DNA of 64,000 nucleotides. Source: Kitasatospora sp. GAS204B (GTDB lineage Bacteria; Actinomycetota; Actinomycetes; Streptomycetales; Streptomycetaceae). Under the pieces are notes generated by a model. The model did not search any database, was not told the DNA's origin, and saw only the letters and a list, made by a program, of their open reading frames with translations. The stretch is from NCBI RefSeq assembly GCF_029892155.1, contig NZ_JARZAG010000009.1:1-64000 (forward strand), written 5' to 3'. The translations under genes were made by a program, and so were the position numbers. Below, piece by piece: positions 17,486 to 25,722 of this stretch (position 1 is the first letter of the stretch; every line of letters starts with the position of its first letter).

Positions 17486-19012
17486 TTGTCCCAGACCGAC
17501 CGCCGGCCCGACCGGTGGGTGATCCTCGCCGTGATCTGCCTGGCCCAACTCGTCGTAGTACTCGACAACACCATCCTCAACGTCGCCATCCCTTCGCTCA
17601 CCAGGGAGTTGGGCGCCACCACCGCGCAGACCCAGTGGGTGATCGGCGCCTACTCGCTGGCCCAGGCCGGCCTGCTGATCGCCGCCGGTGGACTGGCCGA
17701 CCGGTACGGGCGCAAACGGGTCCAGCTGATCGGCCTCGCACTGTTCGGCATCGGCTCGCTCGGCGCCATGCTGGCCGGCAGCCCCGGGCAGTTGATCGCG
17801 GCCCGGGCCGGCATGGGCGTCGGCGGCAGCCTGCTGCTGGCCACCAGCCTGGCCATCGTGGTGCGCACCTTCGAGCCCGACGAGCAGCCCAAGGCGATCG
17901 CGGTCTGGAGCGCCATCGCGTCGCTCGGCTTCGCACTCGGGCCGGTGATCGGCGGCCTGCTGCTGAGCCGGTTCTGGTGGGGCTCGGTCTTCCTGGTCAA
18001 CCTGCCGGTCGCCGCGCTCGGTCTGGCCGCCGTGGCCCGCCTGGTGCCCGAGTCCAAGGACCCGCGGGGCGAGAGTCCCGACCTGCTCGGCGCGGTGCTC
18101 TCCACGGCCGGGCTGGTCGGCCTGGTGTACGCGGTGATCCAGGGGCCCGGCAACGGCTGGACAGCGGGCAGCACCCTGATCTCCGGCGGCCTCGGCCTGC
18201 TCTTCCTGCTGCTCTTCACCCTCTGGGAGCGCCGGATCGAACACCCGCTGCTCGACATGGGCTTCTTCCGCAACGCCCGGTTCCGCGGCGCGATCTCCGG
18301 CGGGGTGCTGGTCAGCTTCGGCCTGGGCGGCTCGCTCTTCCTGCTCACCGAGCACCTGCAGTTCGTGCTCGGCTACGGTCCGCTGGCGGCCGGCCTGCGC
18401 ACCGCGCCGATGGCACTGACCGTGGTGCTGCTCAACCTGACCGGCTTCGGCATGCGGCTGACCATGAAGCTCGGCCTCAAGCCGCCCACCGCGATCGCCT
18501 GCGGGCTGACCATGCTCGCCGCCGGCCTGGCCTCGATCGCGCTGCTCGGCCGGCACGGCTCCTACCCCGGCATCCTGCTCGGCCTGGTGCTGATGGGCGC
18601 CGGCGTGGCCGTGGCCCAACCCGCGATGGCCGGCTCGATGATGAGCTCGATCCCGCCGGAGAAGGCCGGCGTCGGCTCCGGACTGCTGGGCACCCTCAGT
18701 GAACTCGGCACCTCGCTCGGCGTCGCGGTGCTCGGCGCGGTGCTCACCGCCGGCTTCGCCGGCTCGCTGCCGGCCGGGCTGCCGCACGCCGCGGGCCGTT
18801 CGCTGCCGGAGGCACTCGCCGCCGCCGGCCCTCAGCAGGCCGATCAGGTCCACTCGGCCTTCGCGAACAGCCTGACCAACAGTCAGCTGATCGGCTCCAC
18901 GGCCGTCCTGCTCGGCGGCTTCCTGGCCGCGTGGCTGCTCAGCCGAGCCGCTGCCCAGCCGCCGGCCGCAGCCGAGACGCGGCAGGCCGAACCGGCCGAG
19001 TCCGCCCGCTGA
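17486..19012 (+). CDS. MFS drug exporter, DHA2 family (14 TM)
   Basis: The 508-residue protein starts at TTG 17486. It opens WVILAVICLAQLVVVLDNTILNVAIPSL, containing motif D1 of the DHA2 family. It has GLADRYGRKRVQLIG (motif A) between helices 2 and 3, and about 14 hydrophobic helices. Such proton antiporters export drugs and natural products. The adjacent TetR gene and the operator upstream suggest ligand-induced expression. Whether it exports the product of the biosynthetic cluster that begins less than 1 kb away is open. Confidence 0.9.
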   Translation: MSQTDRRPDRWVILAVICLAQLVVVLDNTILNVAIPSLTRELGATTAQTQWVIGAYSLAQAGLLIAAGGLADRYGRKRVQLIGLALFGIGSLGAMLAGSPGQLIAARAGMGVGGSLLLATSLAIVVRTFEPDEQPKAIAVWSAIASLGFALGPVIGGLLLSRFWWGSVFLVNLPVAALGLAAVARLVPESKDPRGESPDLLGAVLSTAGLVGLVYAVIQGPGNGWTAGSTLISGGLGLLFLLLFTLWERRIEHPLLDMGFFRNARFRGAISGGVLVSFGLGGSLFLLTEHLQFVLGYGPLAAGLRTAPMALTVVLLNLTGFGMRLTMKLGLKPPTAIACGLTMLAAGLASIALLGRHGSYPGILLGLVLMGAGVAVAQPAMAGSMMSSIPPEKAGVGSGLLGTLSELGTSLGVAVLGAVLTAGFAGSLPAGLPHAAGRSLPEALAAAGPQQADQVHSAFANSLTNSQLIGSTAVLLGGFLAAWLLSRAAAQPPAAAETRQAEPAESAR

Positions 19013-19057
19013 GCGCCCCTGAGCGCCACTTGAGCTCCACTGAGCGCCACTGACCGT

Positions 19058-19100
19058 ACGATCGCTGCACGGCCGCTCCCGGTGGCCGTGCAGCGATCGT
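19058..19100 (+). terminator. Perfect 17-bp hairpin between MFS and TetR genes
   Basis: ACGATCGCTGCACGGCC and its exact complement surround a nine-base loop. It lies just before the TetR start and could terminate the exporter mRNA or attenuate read-through into the regulator gene. The 40 bases before it hold three near copies of CTGAGCGCCACT. Confidence 0.75.
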
Positions 19101-19122
19101 CCGCACAGCGCAAGGACCGAGC

Positions 19123-19872
19123 ATGGCCGAGAAACCCCGCGACCCCGCGGTCAGCATCTGGGTGAAGCCGCCCAAGCGCAGCCGCCGCGGCAGTGCCCCC
19201 AGCGGCCTGAGCCGGGAGCGGATCGTGCGCGCGACGGTGGAGCTGCTGGACGCGGACGGCGTCGCGGCCTTCTCCATGCGCAGGCTCGCGGCCGAGCTCG
19301 AGGTCACCGCGATGTCGCTCTACTGGTACGTCGACACCAAGGACGACCTCCTCGAACTGGCCCTGGATGAGGCATTCGCCCCGCTGGGCGCCACCACCCT
19401 GGAGGACCACGGCGACTGGCGCCGGCACCTGCGCACGCTGGCCCACCAGTACCGTTCCTGCTACCAACACCACCCCTGGGCACCCCAGTTGGCCGGTCAG
19501 TTCCTGCCGCTCGGCCCCAACTCGCTGCTCTTCTCGAACAGCGCTGTCGGTGCCATGACCCACAGCGGTCTGCCCGCCGAGCAGTTCGGCGCGGCGCTCG
19601 GCCTGCTCTTCGAGTTCGTCTACGGCCACGCGGTGATCGAGTCGCTCTGGCTGGCCCGGGTCCGCGCCTCCGGCCTGAGCGAGGACGAGTTCTACCGGGA
19701 GCTCTACGGCGTCATCGAACAGGCCACCCCGGGCTTCGTGGAGAACGCGGACCTGATGGCCAACCAGCCACGGGCCGGCCAGGCCGCCGTCCGGGACCTG
19801 CGCTTCGCCCAGAGCCTGGACCTCGCGCTGGCCGGCATCGAGGCGACCATCGCGGCGGCCGCGGCCGGCTGA
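19123..19872 (+). CDS. TetR-family transcriptional regulator
   Basis: The protein has 249 residues. A TetR_N helix-turn-helix spans about residues 28-75 (RIVRATVELLDADGVAAFSM, RRLAAELEVTAMSLYWYVDT, KDDLLELALDEAF). The C-terminal part resembles the TetR_C_1 ligand-binding domain found with tetracycline-type or drug exporters. It is encoded directly behind the MFS exporter and probably represses it through the inverted repeat at 17437-17467. The inducer is unknown. Confidence 0.87.
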   Translation: MAEKPRDPAVSIWVKPPKRSRRGSAPSGLSRERIVRATVELLDADGVAAFSMRRLAAELEVTAMSLYWYVDTKDDLLELALDEAFAPLGATTLEDHGDWRRHLRTLAHQYRSCYQHHPWAPQLAGQFLPLGPNSLLFSNSAVGAMTHSGLPAEQFGAALGLLFEFVYGHAVIESLWLARVRASGLSEDEFYRELYGVIEQATPGFVENADLMANQPRAGQAAVRDLRFAQSLDLALAGIEATIAAAAAG

Positions 19873-19893
19873 GCCGGCCGCCCGAAAAGAGAA

Positions 19894-19931
19894 AAGCGCG
19901 GCAGTTCCGATAAATCGGAACTGCCGCGCTT
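19894..19931. terminator. Bidirectional perfect 18-bp hairpin terminator
   Basis: AAGCGCGGCAGTTCCGAT and its exact complement flank an AA loop. The stem ends in AA and TT, so on both strands it resembles an intrinsic terminator. It lies 21 bases past the TetR stop and 15 bases past the stop of the convergent 24-codon gene. Confidence 0.88.
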
Positions 19932-19946
19932 CAGTATTCACTGAAA

Positions 19947-20021
19947 TCACATCGTCTCGGCGACCTCGACGACGATGTCGCTCTCCTTGACGAGCTCGAC
20001 CACCAGGTTCTGGATGTCCAT
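19947..20021 (-). CDS. 24-residue small peptide gene (possible precursor peptide)
   Basis: A short frame begins ATG 20021 and stops TGA at 19947. The peptide starts MDIQNLVVELVKESD and ends EVAETM. It is acidic and amphipathic, with no Cys or Tyr and only one Ser and one Thr. AGGAGGGG lies at ideal distance upstream, a TTGACG-18-TAGCCT promoter stands about 45 bases before the start, and a perfect terminator follows the stop. All 24 codons end in G or C, which random intergenic DNA of this composition would not give. It follows the ABC/CapK/diiron operon on the same strand. It could be a ribosomal precursor, a regulatory peptide or a membrane-active peptide. The coding call is strong; function is unknown. 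Confidence 0.72.
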   Translation of the reverse strand: MDIQNLVVELVKESDIVVEVAETM

Positions 20022-20064
20022 GTTATTCCCCTCCTTTCCTTTCCGTGCTCTTCGCTTGACAAGA

Positions 20065-20094
20065 AGGCTAGCCGGTTCTGGATTTCTCCGTCAA
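20065..20094 (-). promoter_or_regulatory. Promoter of the 24-residue peptide gene
   Basis: On the minus strand TTGACG (20094-20089) and TAGCCT (20070-20065) are 18 bases apart, a good match to the main vegetative sigma consensus. The region is distinctly AT-richer than its neighbours. It would give a transcript of roughly 130 bases ending at the 19894 hairpin, so the peptide can be expressed apart from the upstream ABC genes. Confidence 0.6.
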
Positions 20095-20129
20095 GCCTTC
20101 GATCAGGGGATTTCGCAAACCTCGGTCGG

Positions 20130-20933
20130 CTATACGAAATCGTCGTGACCAGTGCGCCGGAAACGGCGCTCCTGGTACTGCAGAACGAGTGCGGCGGCAA
20201 TCAGCCAGCACCCGGACAGGAGGATGGCGTGGCCGGCCGCCGGCAGATCGGCCCGGCCCGCCACGGCATGCCGGAAGCAGGACACGGCGGCGCCGTAGGG
20301 CACCAGGTCCGCCACGACCCGCAGCCAGCCGGGCGCGGCCACGGTCGGCAGCACGCCGCCGAGCAGCAGAAAGGCGTACGAGGCCAGGTTGCCGGCCAGC
20401 AGGTCGGCCCGTTTGCCCAGACTGAAGGCGGTGACCAGGAGGCCGACCGACAGCCCTGCCAGCGCCACCACGACCGCGCCGGCCAGCGCCTGTGGAAAGC
20501 GGGTCAGCAGCGCTGCGTCACCGATCAGCGGCGGCACCACGAGAAACGCGACCAGCCAGCTGCCGAAGGCCTCGACCAGATAGGGCAGGGAGCGCGCCAG
20601 GAACAGTCGAAAAAGGCCCAGTCGACCCATTCGCAATCTGCCCAGGGTGCCCATGTATTTCTCTTCGGCAGCCACGTCCGGCAATTTGGTGACCAGTGCC
20701 GGAATCAACGCGAAGGCAATACCGCCGAGGCCGGCGTAAACTCGTCCGGCGGCCCCGTCCTGCATACCACCGAGCAGTACCAGGAATATCGCCTGGAGCA
20801 GTGCCCGGGGCAGGATGCTCCAGCCGATCACCCCGTTCGACACATGGGCCCGATAGCTCCGCACCGACATCTTCGCGGCGACCCGGTAGGGCGACCAGCG
20901 GTCGGCCAGCTCAATTGAGGTCAACATTGCCAC
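20130..20933 (-). CDS. ABC-2 type transporter permease
   Basis: The protein is about 267 residues with six predicted hydrophobic helices. The segment KYMGTLGRLRMGRLGLFRLFLARSL between early helices is the usual ABC-2 coupling region, followed by long Leu/Ala/Val stretches. The start overlaps the end of the preceding permease gene by 23 bases, so they are translationally coupled. Together with that permease and the ATPase it forms an exporter of the DrrB/NodJ type, the typical export and resistance transporter of natural-product clusters. Confidence 0.82.
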   Translation of the reverse strand: MAMLTSIELADRWSPYRVAAKMSVRSYRAHVSNGVIGWSILPRALLQAIFLVLLGGMQDGAAGRVYAGLGGIAFALIPALVTKLPDVAAEEKYMGTLGRLRMGRLGLFRLFLARSLPYLVEAFGSWLVAFLVVPPLIGDAALLTRFPQALAGAVVVALAGLSVGLLVTAFSLGKRADLLAGNLASYAFLLLGGVLPTVAAPGWLRVVADLVPYGAAVSCFRHAVAGRADLPAAGHAILLSGCWLIAAALVLQYQERRFRRTGHDDFV

Positions 20934-21681
20934 TCTTCCTGGCCCGCTCGGTGAGGCGGCCGAAGATCAGGCTCCCCGCGACGAGGTACCCGACGGTCGA
21001 CACCGCGATCGCGCCGAGCGCGACCGGGCGCACCGCACTGCCGTCCACCGCGCTCAGCGCCACCTCGCGCAGCCAGCGCAGGCTGAGCAGCGCGGACGGC
21101 CAGCGGGCCCAGGGCGGCAGCGCGCCCAGCGGCACCAGGGCGCCGCCGACGATGAAGACCGGGTACATCAGCGCCTCGGCCAGCCGGGCCGCGGAGCGCA
21201 CCACCAGGAACAGCGCCGCGAGCAGCAGCCCGAAGGCTCCGGCGTTGACCACCGCCAGCAGCACCACCAGCACCAGCAGGCCGGGGCGAGCGACCTCGAC
21301 CGGGCTGCCGAAGGCCGCCGGCACCACGGCGCAGACCAGGCCGACCGCGACCAGCGCGATCACCGCGGTGCCCACCGCCTTGCCGGCCACCACCACCCGC
21401 AGGTCGGCCGGGCGGACCAGCAGTTGGCTCATGGTGCCCATCCGGATCTCCCGGTGCAGCAGCATCCCGGAGGACCAGACCAGGCTGGACCAGAGCGAGA
21501 TCAGTGCGGTGCCCACGGTCAGCGCCGGCACCCCGCCAGGCGTCGAGCCGGGTCCGGCCGCGAGCAGCAGCGAGAGGAAGACCGTGGGCTGCACGATGCC
21601 GAGCACGATCACGGCGGGATTGGCCCGGACGTCCTTGATGTGGAAGCGGGCCGCGCCCAGCATCGTCACGGCGGCGCTCAC
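20911..21681 (-). CDS. ABC-2 type transporter permease
   Basis: The protein has 256 residues and a GTG start. Six hydrophobic segments are seen. HREIRMGTMSQLLVRPADLRVVVAGKAVG is the conserved cytoplasmic loop of ABC-2 permeases that contacts the ATPase. It lies 13 bases after the ATPase stop and overlaps the second permease. The two permeases are different proteins, so the exporter is likely a heterodimer energised by the ATPase at 21695-22747. Confidence 0.85.
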   Translation of the reverse strand: MSAAVTMLGAARFHIKDVRANPAVIVLGIVQPTVFLSLLLAAGPGSTPGGVPALTVGTALISLWSSLVWSSGMLLHREIRMGTMSQLLVRPADLRVVVAGKAVGTAVIALVAVGLVCAVVPAAFGSPVEVARPGLLVLVVLLAVVNAGAFGLLLAALFLVVRSAARLAEALMYPVFIVGGALVPLGALPPWARWPSALLSLRWLREVALSAVDGSAVRPVALGAIAVSTVGYLVAGSLIFGRLTERARKSGNVDLN

Positions 21682-21694
21682 AGCGGCCTCCCGT

Positions 21695-22747
21695 TCATCG
21701 CAGCATCCTTGAGAACACGTCGTCCAGCGCCACCGGCAGCACCTGGAAGTCCGTCACCCGGGCACCCTCCAGCGCCCCGCCGATGGCCGCCAGGTGCGCC
21801 GGGTTCCAGTCCGGCAGGGTGATCTCCACCGACCAGCGCTCCTCATCCCGCGACTCTTGACGCGAGTCCTGCCGCGAGTCCTGCCGCGCCCCGTGACGCG
21901 ACTCCTGCTGCGACCAGTCGACCGCCAGGGCGGCCGGAAGCCGGAACTCGGGGCGCACGCCGCTGCCGCGGACCGCCACGGTGGCGACGGTGTCCGCCGA
22001 GGCGCGGAACTCCTCGATGGTCAGCGTGTGGCTGATCCGGCCGTCGTTCAGCATCACCACCCGGTCGGCCATCCGATCGATGTCCAGCAGGTAGTGGCTG
22101 GTCAGGATCACCGCGATGCCCTCACCGCAGAGCTCCCTGACGTTGCGCCGGAACCGCTCGGCCTCCTCCGGGTCCAGGCCCAGGGTGGGCTCGTCCAGCA
22201 GCAGCACCCGGGGCCGGGAGACCAGGCCGATCGCGATGTGCAGCCGCTGGCGCATGCCCTTGGAGAAGGTCTCCACCCGCTGGTCAGCCGCCTGCAGCAG
22301 GCCCACCTGGCCGAGCAACTCCTCGGAACGCGAGCGCAGTTCACGGGTCCGCAGGCCGGCCAGCAGGCCGAAGAAGGCGAGGTTGTCCCGGGCGGAGAGC
22401 CGCGGATACAGGCCGCGGTCGCCGCCGAGCACCAGCGAGACCTGCCGGCGGACCGCCTTGCGGTCGCGCACCACGTCCAGGCCCGCCACGCTCGCGTGGC
22501 CCGCCGTGGGGGTCAGCAGGGTGGCCAGGATCTTGATCAACGTGGTCTTGCCGGCACCGTTGACCCCGAGGACCCCCAGTACCTCCCCGTAGTCGACGTG
22601 CAGGTCCACGGCGTCCAGCGCGGTGGCGGTGCGACCGTCGCGCTGGTAGTCCCGGCGCAGCCCGACCACCTCGACGGCGCGGGCCGACCTCGGCGTCCCG
22701 GCGGTGCCCCCCGCGTGGTCGCCGGGCCGCGGCCGCGCGCCCGTCAC
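21695..22747 (-). CDS. ABC transporter ATP-binding protein (DrrA type)
   Basis: The GTG at 22747, six bases past the CapK-like stop, gives about 350 residues beginning VTGARPRPGD. It has Walker A GVNGAGKTTLIK, signature FSKGMRQRLHIAIGL, Walker B VLLLDEPTLGLDP and a switch His in TSHYLL. The C-terminal domain of about 110 residues is the DrrA-type extension. It contains an Arg/Gln/Asp/Ser micro-repeat (RQDSRQDSRQESRDEER), encoded by imperfect tandem repeats at 21849-21910. It drives the two adjacent ABC-2 permeases. Confidence 0.9.
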   Translation of the reverse strand: MTGARPRPGDHAGGTAGTPRSARAVEVVGLRRDYQRDGRTATALDAVDLHVDYGEVLGVLGVNGAGKTTLIKILATLLTPTAGHASVAGLDVVRDRKAVRRQVSLVLGGDRGLYPRLSARDNLAFFGLLAGLRTRELRSRSEELLGQVGLLQAADQRVETFSKGMRQRLHIAIGLVSRPRVLLLDEPTLGLDPEEAERFRRNVRELCGEGIAVILTSHYLLDIDRMADRVVMLNDGRISHTLTIEEFRASADTVATVAVRGSGVRPEFRLPAALAVDWSQQESRHGARQDSRQDSRQESRDEERWSVEITLPDWNPAHLAAIGGALEGARVTDFQVLPVALDDVFSRMLR

Positions 22748-22752
22748 GGTGG

Positions 22753-24123
22753 CTACTCGATCCACTGCGGCACGACCTCCTGGGCCCGGTGCGTGCTGAC
22801 CGCGAAGGACAGCTCGGCCCGCTCGACCCCGGGCAGCACCGACTGCTCCAGCAGCGCGCTCAGCCGCTTGCCGAGCTCCGCGGCCTCGGCGGCGAAGAAG
22901 CGCGGATCGAAGGCGGTACCGACCTGCAGCGCGAGCCGGCCGCCGGCCCCCTCGGGAGTCCACTCCAGGCGCGCCAGTGGCTTGCCCTGGCGCAGCGGGC
23001 CGCGCGCGGAGGCCGGGCGCAGGTCGCCCAGCGCCACCTCCGGCAGCCGCTCCAGCGCCTCGGCCAGCAGGAAGGGCGAGAGGACCGGACGCCGCCGCCC
23101 GGCCGACTCGAGCTGCCCTTCGGATTCGACGAACGGGGTGAACGGGATCCGCCCGAGCAGCCGGATCGAGACCTCGCCCGGCTCGCAGTCGCTCTCCACC
23201 AGCTGGACCAGGTCGCCGGTGCGGTACCGGATCATCGGCTGGATCTGCGAGAACGGGAACAGCTCGGTGAGTGCGAGTTCGCCGATGCCGCCCGCCACCG
23301 GCTCGTCCCGGTCCAGCCGCAGCACCTCGGGCACCACGGTGGGGTCGAAGTGGAAGGCCTCGCAGGAGGCGCAGCGGGTGGACCCGCCGATGACCTCGGA
23401 GAGGCTGAACCGGTCGCGCAACTCCGCCCCGCCCCAGGCCTGGACGAGGGTGCGACGCTGCCCGGGCGGCAACACGTCGCTCAGGCTCACCAGGCGCTGG
23501 ACGCCGAGCTCCGCCGGGTCGATCCCGGCGGCCAGCAGGGCGTCGGTGATCAGCAGCAGCGCGGCGGGGTTGCCGCAGATCCGACGTTCGAACCGGTCCT
23601 GGTCCGGCAGCAGGCCGTCCCGGGTGAGGGTGGTGACCGCGCGCTCCAGGCCGCGGTCCGAGAACGCGTCGATGGCCAGCCGCAGGTCGGTGATGGTGGT
23701 GGCGGCGACGCTGCCGTGGATCGCCATCGGCATGGCCGAGAACATGATCGAACGCCGTTGCGGCACAGCGCTCTTCTGCGCGGTGGCCGCCCGCACGGCG
23801 TCCGAGTACTCGGAGAGCGCCTTGAGTTCCTCGACCGAGCGGTAGCGGATGAAGGGCCGGCCTGTCGTGCCGGTCGAGTGAGCAACCTGACTGATCGTCA
23901 GGTCATCGCGCAGGGCGGGCAGATCACTCTCGCGCAGGGCCGCCTTGGTGATGGTCGGCAGGACCGGCAGCTCGGCGACGGTACGGACCGCGGCGAGGTC
24001 CACGCCCTTCCAGTGCTCCCGGTAGAACGGCACCGTCCGGGCGTTGTCCAGGGTCCGGCCCAGCAGGTGGTTGCGGAAGACCGACTTGGCGTGCGGCTTG
24101 GCCTGCGCGGTTGTCGCGGTCAT
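22753..24123 (-). CDS. CapK/PaaK-like adenylate-forming enzyme
   Basis: The 456-residue protein belongs to the phenylacetate-CoA ligase/CapK branch of the ANL superfamily. The P-loop is HSTGTTGRPFIRYRS near residue 82. The region FSLSEVIGGSTRCASCEAFHFDP replaces the usual aryl-binding motif, and MIRYRTGDLVQLVES carries the ATP-ribose Asp, followed by the hinge LLGRIPFTPF. Such enzymes activate a carboxylate as acyl-AMP and pass it to CoA, a carrier or an amine. The ATG overlaps the stop of the diiron gene by four bases, so the two probably work in sequence. No carrier protein is encoded in this minus operon. Confidence 0.8.
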   Translation of the reverse strand: MTATTAQAKPHAKSVFRNHLLGRTLDNARTVPFYREHWKGVDLAAVRTVAELPVLPTITKAALRESDLPALRDDLTISQVAHSTGTTGRPFIRYRSVEELKALSEYSDAVRAATAQKSAVPQRRSIMFSAMPMAIHGSVAATTITDLRLAIDAFSDRGLERAVTTLTRDGLLPDQDRFERRICGNPAALLLITDALLAAGIDPAELGVQRLVSLSDVLPPGQRRTLVQAWGGAELRDRFSLSEVIGGSTRCASCEAFHFDPTVVPEVLRLDRDEPVAGGIGELALTELFPFSQIQPMIRYRTGDLVQLVESDCEPGEVSIRLLGRIPFTPFVESEGQLESAGRRRPVLSPFLLAEALERLPEVALGDLRPASARGPLRQGKPLARLEWTPEGAGGRLALQVGTAFDPRFFAAEAAELGKRLSALLEQSVLPGVERAELSFAVSTHRAQEVVPQWIE

Positions 24124-25424
24124 TCGCCACCGCCGGAGGCGGCACTCAGGCGCTGCAGGTCCCGCTCGGAGAAGCCGGCCATCGCGCGCAGCTCCAGGTT
24201 GGGCCGGCCCCGGCCGCGGAAGGCCATGTGGTCCGGCTCCCGCTTGGCGTAGTCGCCCAGACCGATCTCGTCCACGATCTCGTTGTGCCGGATCAGGCAG
24301 CGCTCGGTGGCCTCTTCCACCGCCAGGTCGTCGCCGCCGTACAGGTGGCCGAGCCAGCGGTTGGCATAGGTGACGTGCCGGAGTTCGTCGGCGAGCACGT
24401 GGTCGAACATGATCGCGACCGACTCGTAGCCGGCCGCGCGCAGCTTGGGCACGGCGTTGCCGAACACCTCGATGGCGGCGTCCTCACCGGTGCGGCTCAG
24501 CACGATCATGCGGTGGTCCAGCGGCTGTCCCGCCATCGCCGCGTAGAGGTCCGGGTCGCGGTAGGGGAACTGCTTGTAGTCCACGCCCATCGCGGTCAAC
24601 TCGCTGAACAGCAGGTGGGTGTGGCGCATCTCGTCGTGGGCGTGCCGGTTCATGTCCGTGTAGAAGCCGAGCGGCAGGTCGGCGAAGTCCGCCATGCTGC
24701 GCAGCGGGACGTCGGTGGCGATGAACTCGATCTGGACGCCCTTGCGCAGCAGGTAGACGACCGTTTCGTCGTCCAGCTTGGACGGGTCGGGGTCGGGCAT
24801 CTGGCCGCCGATCGCGGGCACTCGGGGCGCCCAGGCCGGGTAGGCGCGCGCCGGGCAGGCCACCAGCGGGAGTTCGACGGTGCCGGTGGGGGTGACCGAG
24901 GCGCCGGCCTGGTGCGGGGCGCTCAGGTAGTCGCCCAGGTCGACCGCCGGCAGGTCGAGTTCGGCGAAGCGGGCCAGTCCGTCCTGGGCCAGCACCCGGC
25001 AGCGCTCGTGCAACCGCCGGTCGTGGTAGGTGGTCTCGGCCGTGCAGCTGTCCCGGGCCGCGGCGTGCAGGTGGGCCAGCGCCTGGAGCAGCGCCTGTCC
25101 CCAGGCCAGCGCCCGCTGCGGGTCGTCGGCCCGGGCCAGAACGGCCGCCTGCTCGACGGCCACCACCGAGGGACGGCCCAACTTCTCCTTCGGGACCCGG
25201 AGTTCACCGATCCGCGTGTGCAGCAGCTCGGCCTGGCCGATCAGGCTGTTGACGGCACTGACCAAGGCGGCCCGGGGCGGGATGTCCCCCAGGCGCGGCG
25301 CGAAGGCCGCCAGCAGCCGGCCGGCCAGCAGGGCGCCGTGGTACAGCCGCAGTTCGAAGTCGGCGAGTTCGCCGATGACGAGGGAGTCGATGGCGGGGGT
25401 CACAGGTATGGCGTCGGAGTTCAC
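24120..25424 (-). CDS. Ferritin-like diiron protein
   Basis: With the GTG at 25424 (AAGGA five bases upstream) the product has 434 residues. The C-terminal 220 residues hold a four-helix ferritin-like site: Glu about 233, E265xxH268 in HAHDEMRHTHLL, Glu about 314-319 in EDAAIEVFGN, and E347xxH350 in LADELRHV. This two-ExxH arrangement is the signature of carboxylate-bridged diiron oxygenases or oxidases (DUF455-like). The N-terminal 190 residues form a separate helical domain. It is coupled to the CapK-like gene, which suggests oxidation of the activated acid or of a peptide. The substrate is unknown. Confidence 0.75.
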   Translation of the reverse strand: MNSDAIPVTPAIDSLVIGELADFELRLYHGALLAGRLLAAFAPRLGDIPPRAALVSAVNSLIGQAELLHTRIGELRVPKEKLGRPSVVAVEQAAVLARADDPQRALAWGQALLQALAHLHAAARDSCTAETTYHDRRLHERCRVLAQDGLARFAELDLPAVDLGDYLSAPHQAGASVTPTGTVELPLVACPARAYPAWAPRVPAIGGQMPDPDPSKLDDETVVYLLRKGVQIEFIATDVPLRSMADFADLPLGFYTDMNRHAHDEMRHTHLLFSELTAMGVDYKQFPYRDPDLYAAMAGQPLDHRMIVLSRTGEDAAIEVFGNAVPKLRAAGYESVAIMFDHVLADELRHVTYANRWLGHLYGGDDLAVEEATERCLIRHNEIVDEIGLGDYAKREPDHMAFRGRGRPNLELRAMAGFSERDLQRLSAASGGGE

Positions 25425-25722
25425 AGGATTCCTTGCCGCTCGTGTGCACTGGTCTTCGGCCGCTGCCGTCGGGGCCGCTCCCGGCAGAGGGCGGGAGCAG
25501 GCGGCGCGCGACGGCCCGTGAATCCGACAACGGTGCACCAGGGATTTTCGAGCCGAAACGACGGATGCGCTGCACGGGAGTGGGCGGTTCCCGACAGCAC
25601 CGATACCCGGAGGCTATAGCGCCGAGCCGACCGCGACCGCTGGACCGGGTCCCGAAGATCCTGACAGACAGCAAGCGCTCAGGCCCGCAAATCGGGCATC
25701 CAGCGCGAATCCCGGCGTCAAC
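25425..25722. other. Intergenic region upstream of the diiron/CapK/ABC operon
   Basis: These 298 bases lie between the start of the diiron gene and the end of the LuxR gene, both on the minus strand. I find no convincing gene. A TATAGC box on the minus strand near 25612-25617 could be part of a promoter for the operon, but I see no clear -35 partner. Confidence 0.4.

Noticed and set aside
19010..19052. CTGAGCGCCACT-like repeats as a regulator iteron array
   Set aside because: There are only three or four short imperfect copies right after a stop codon and before a terminator hairpin. More likely they are local slippage.
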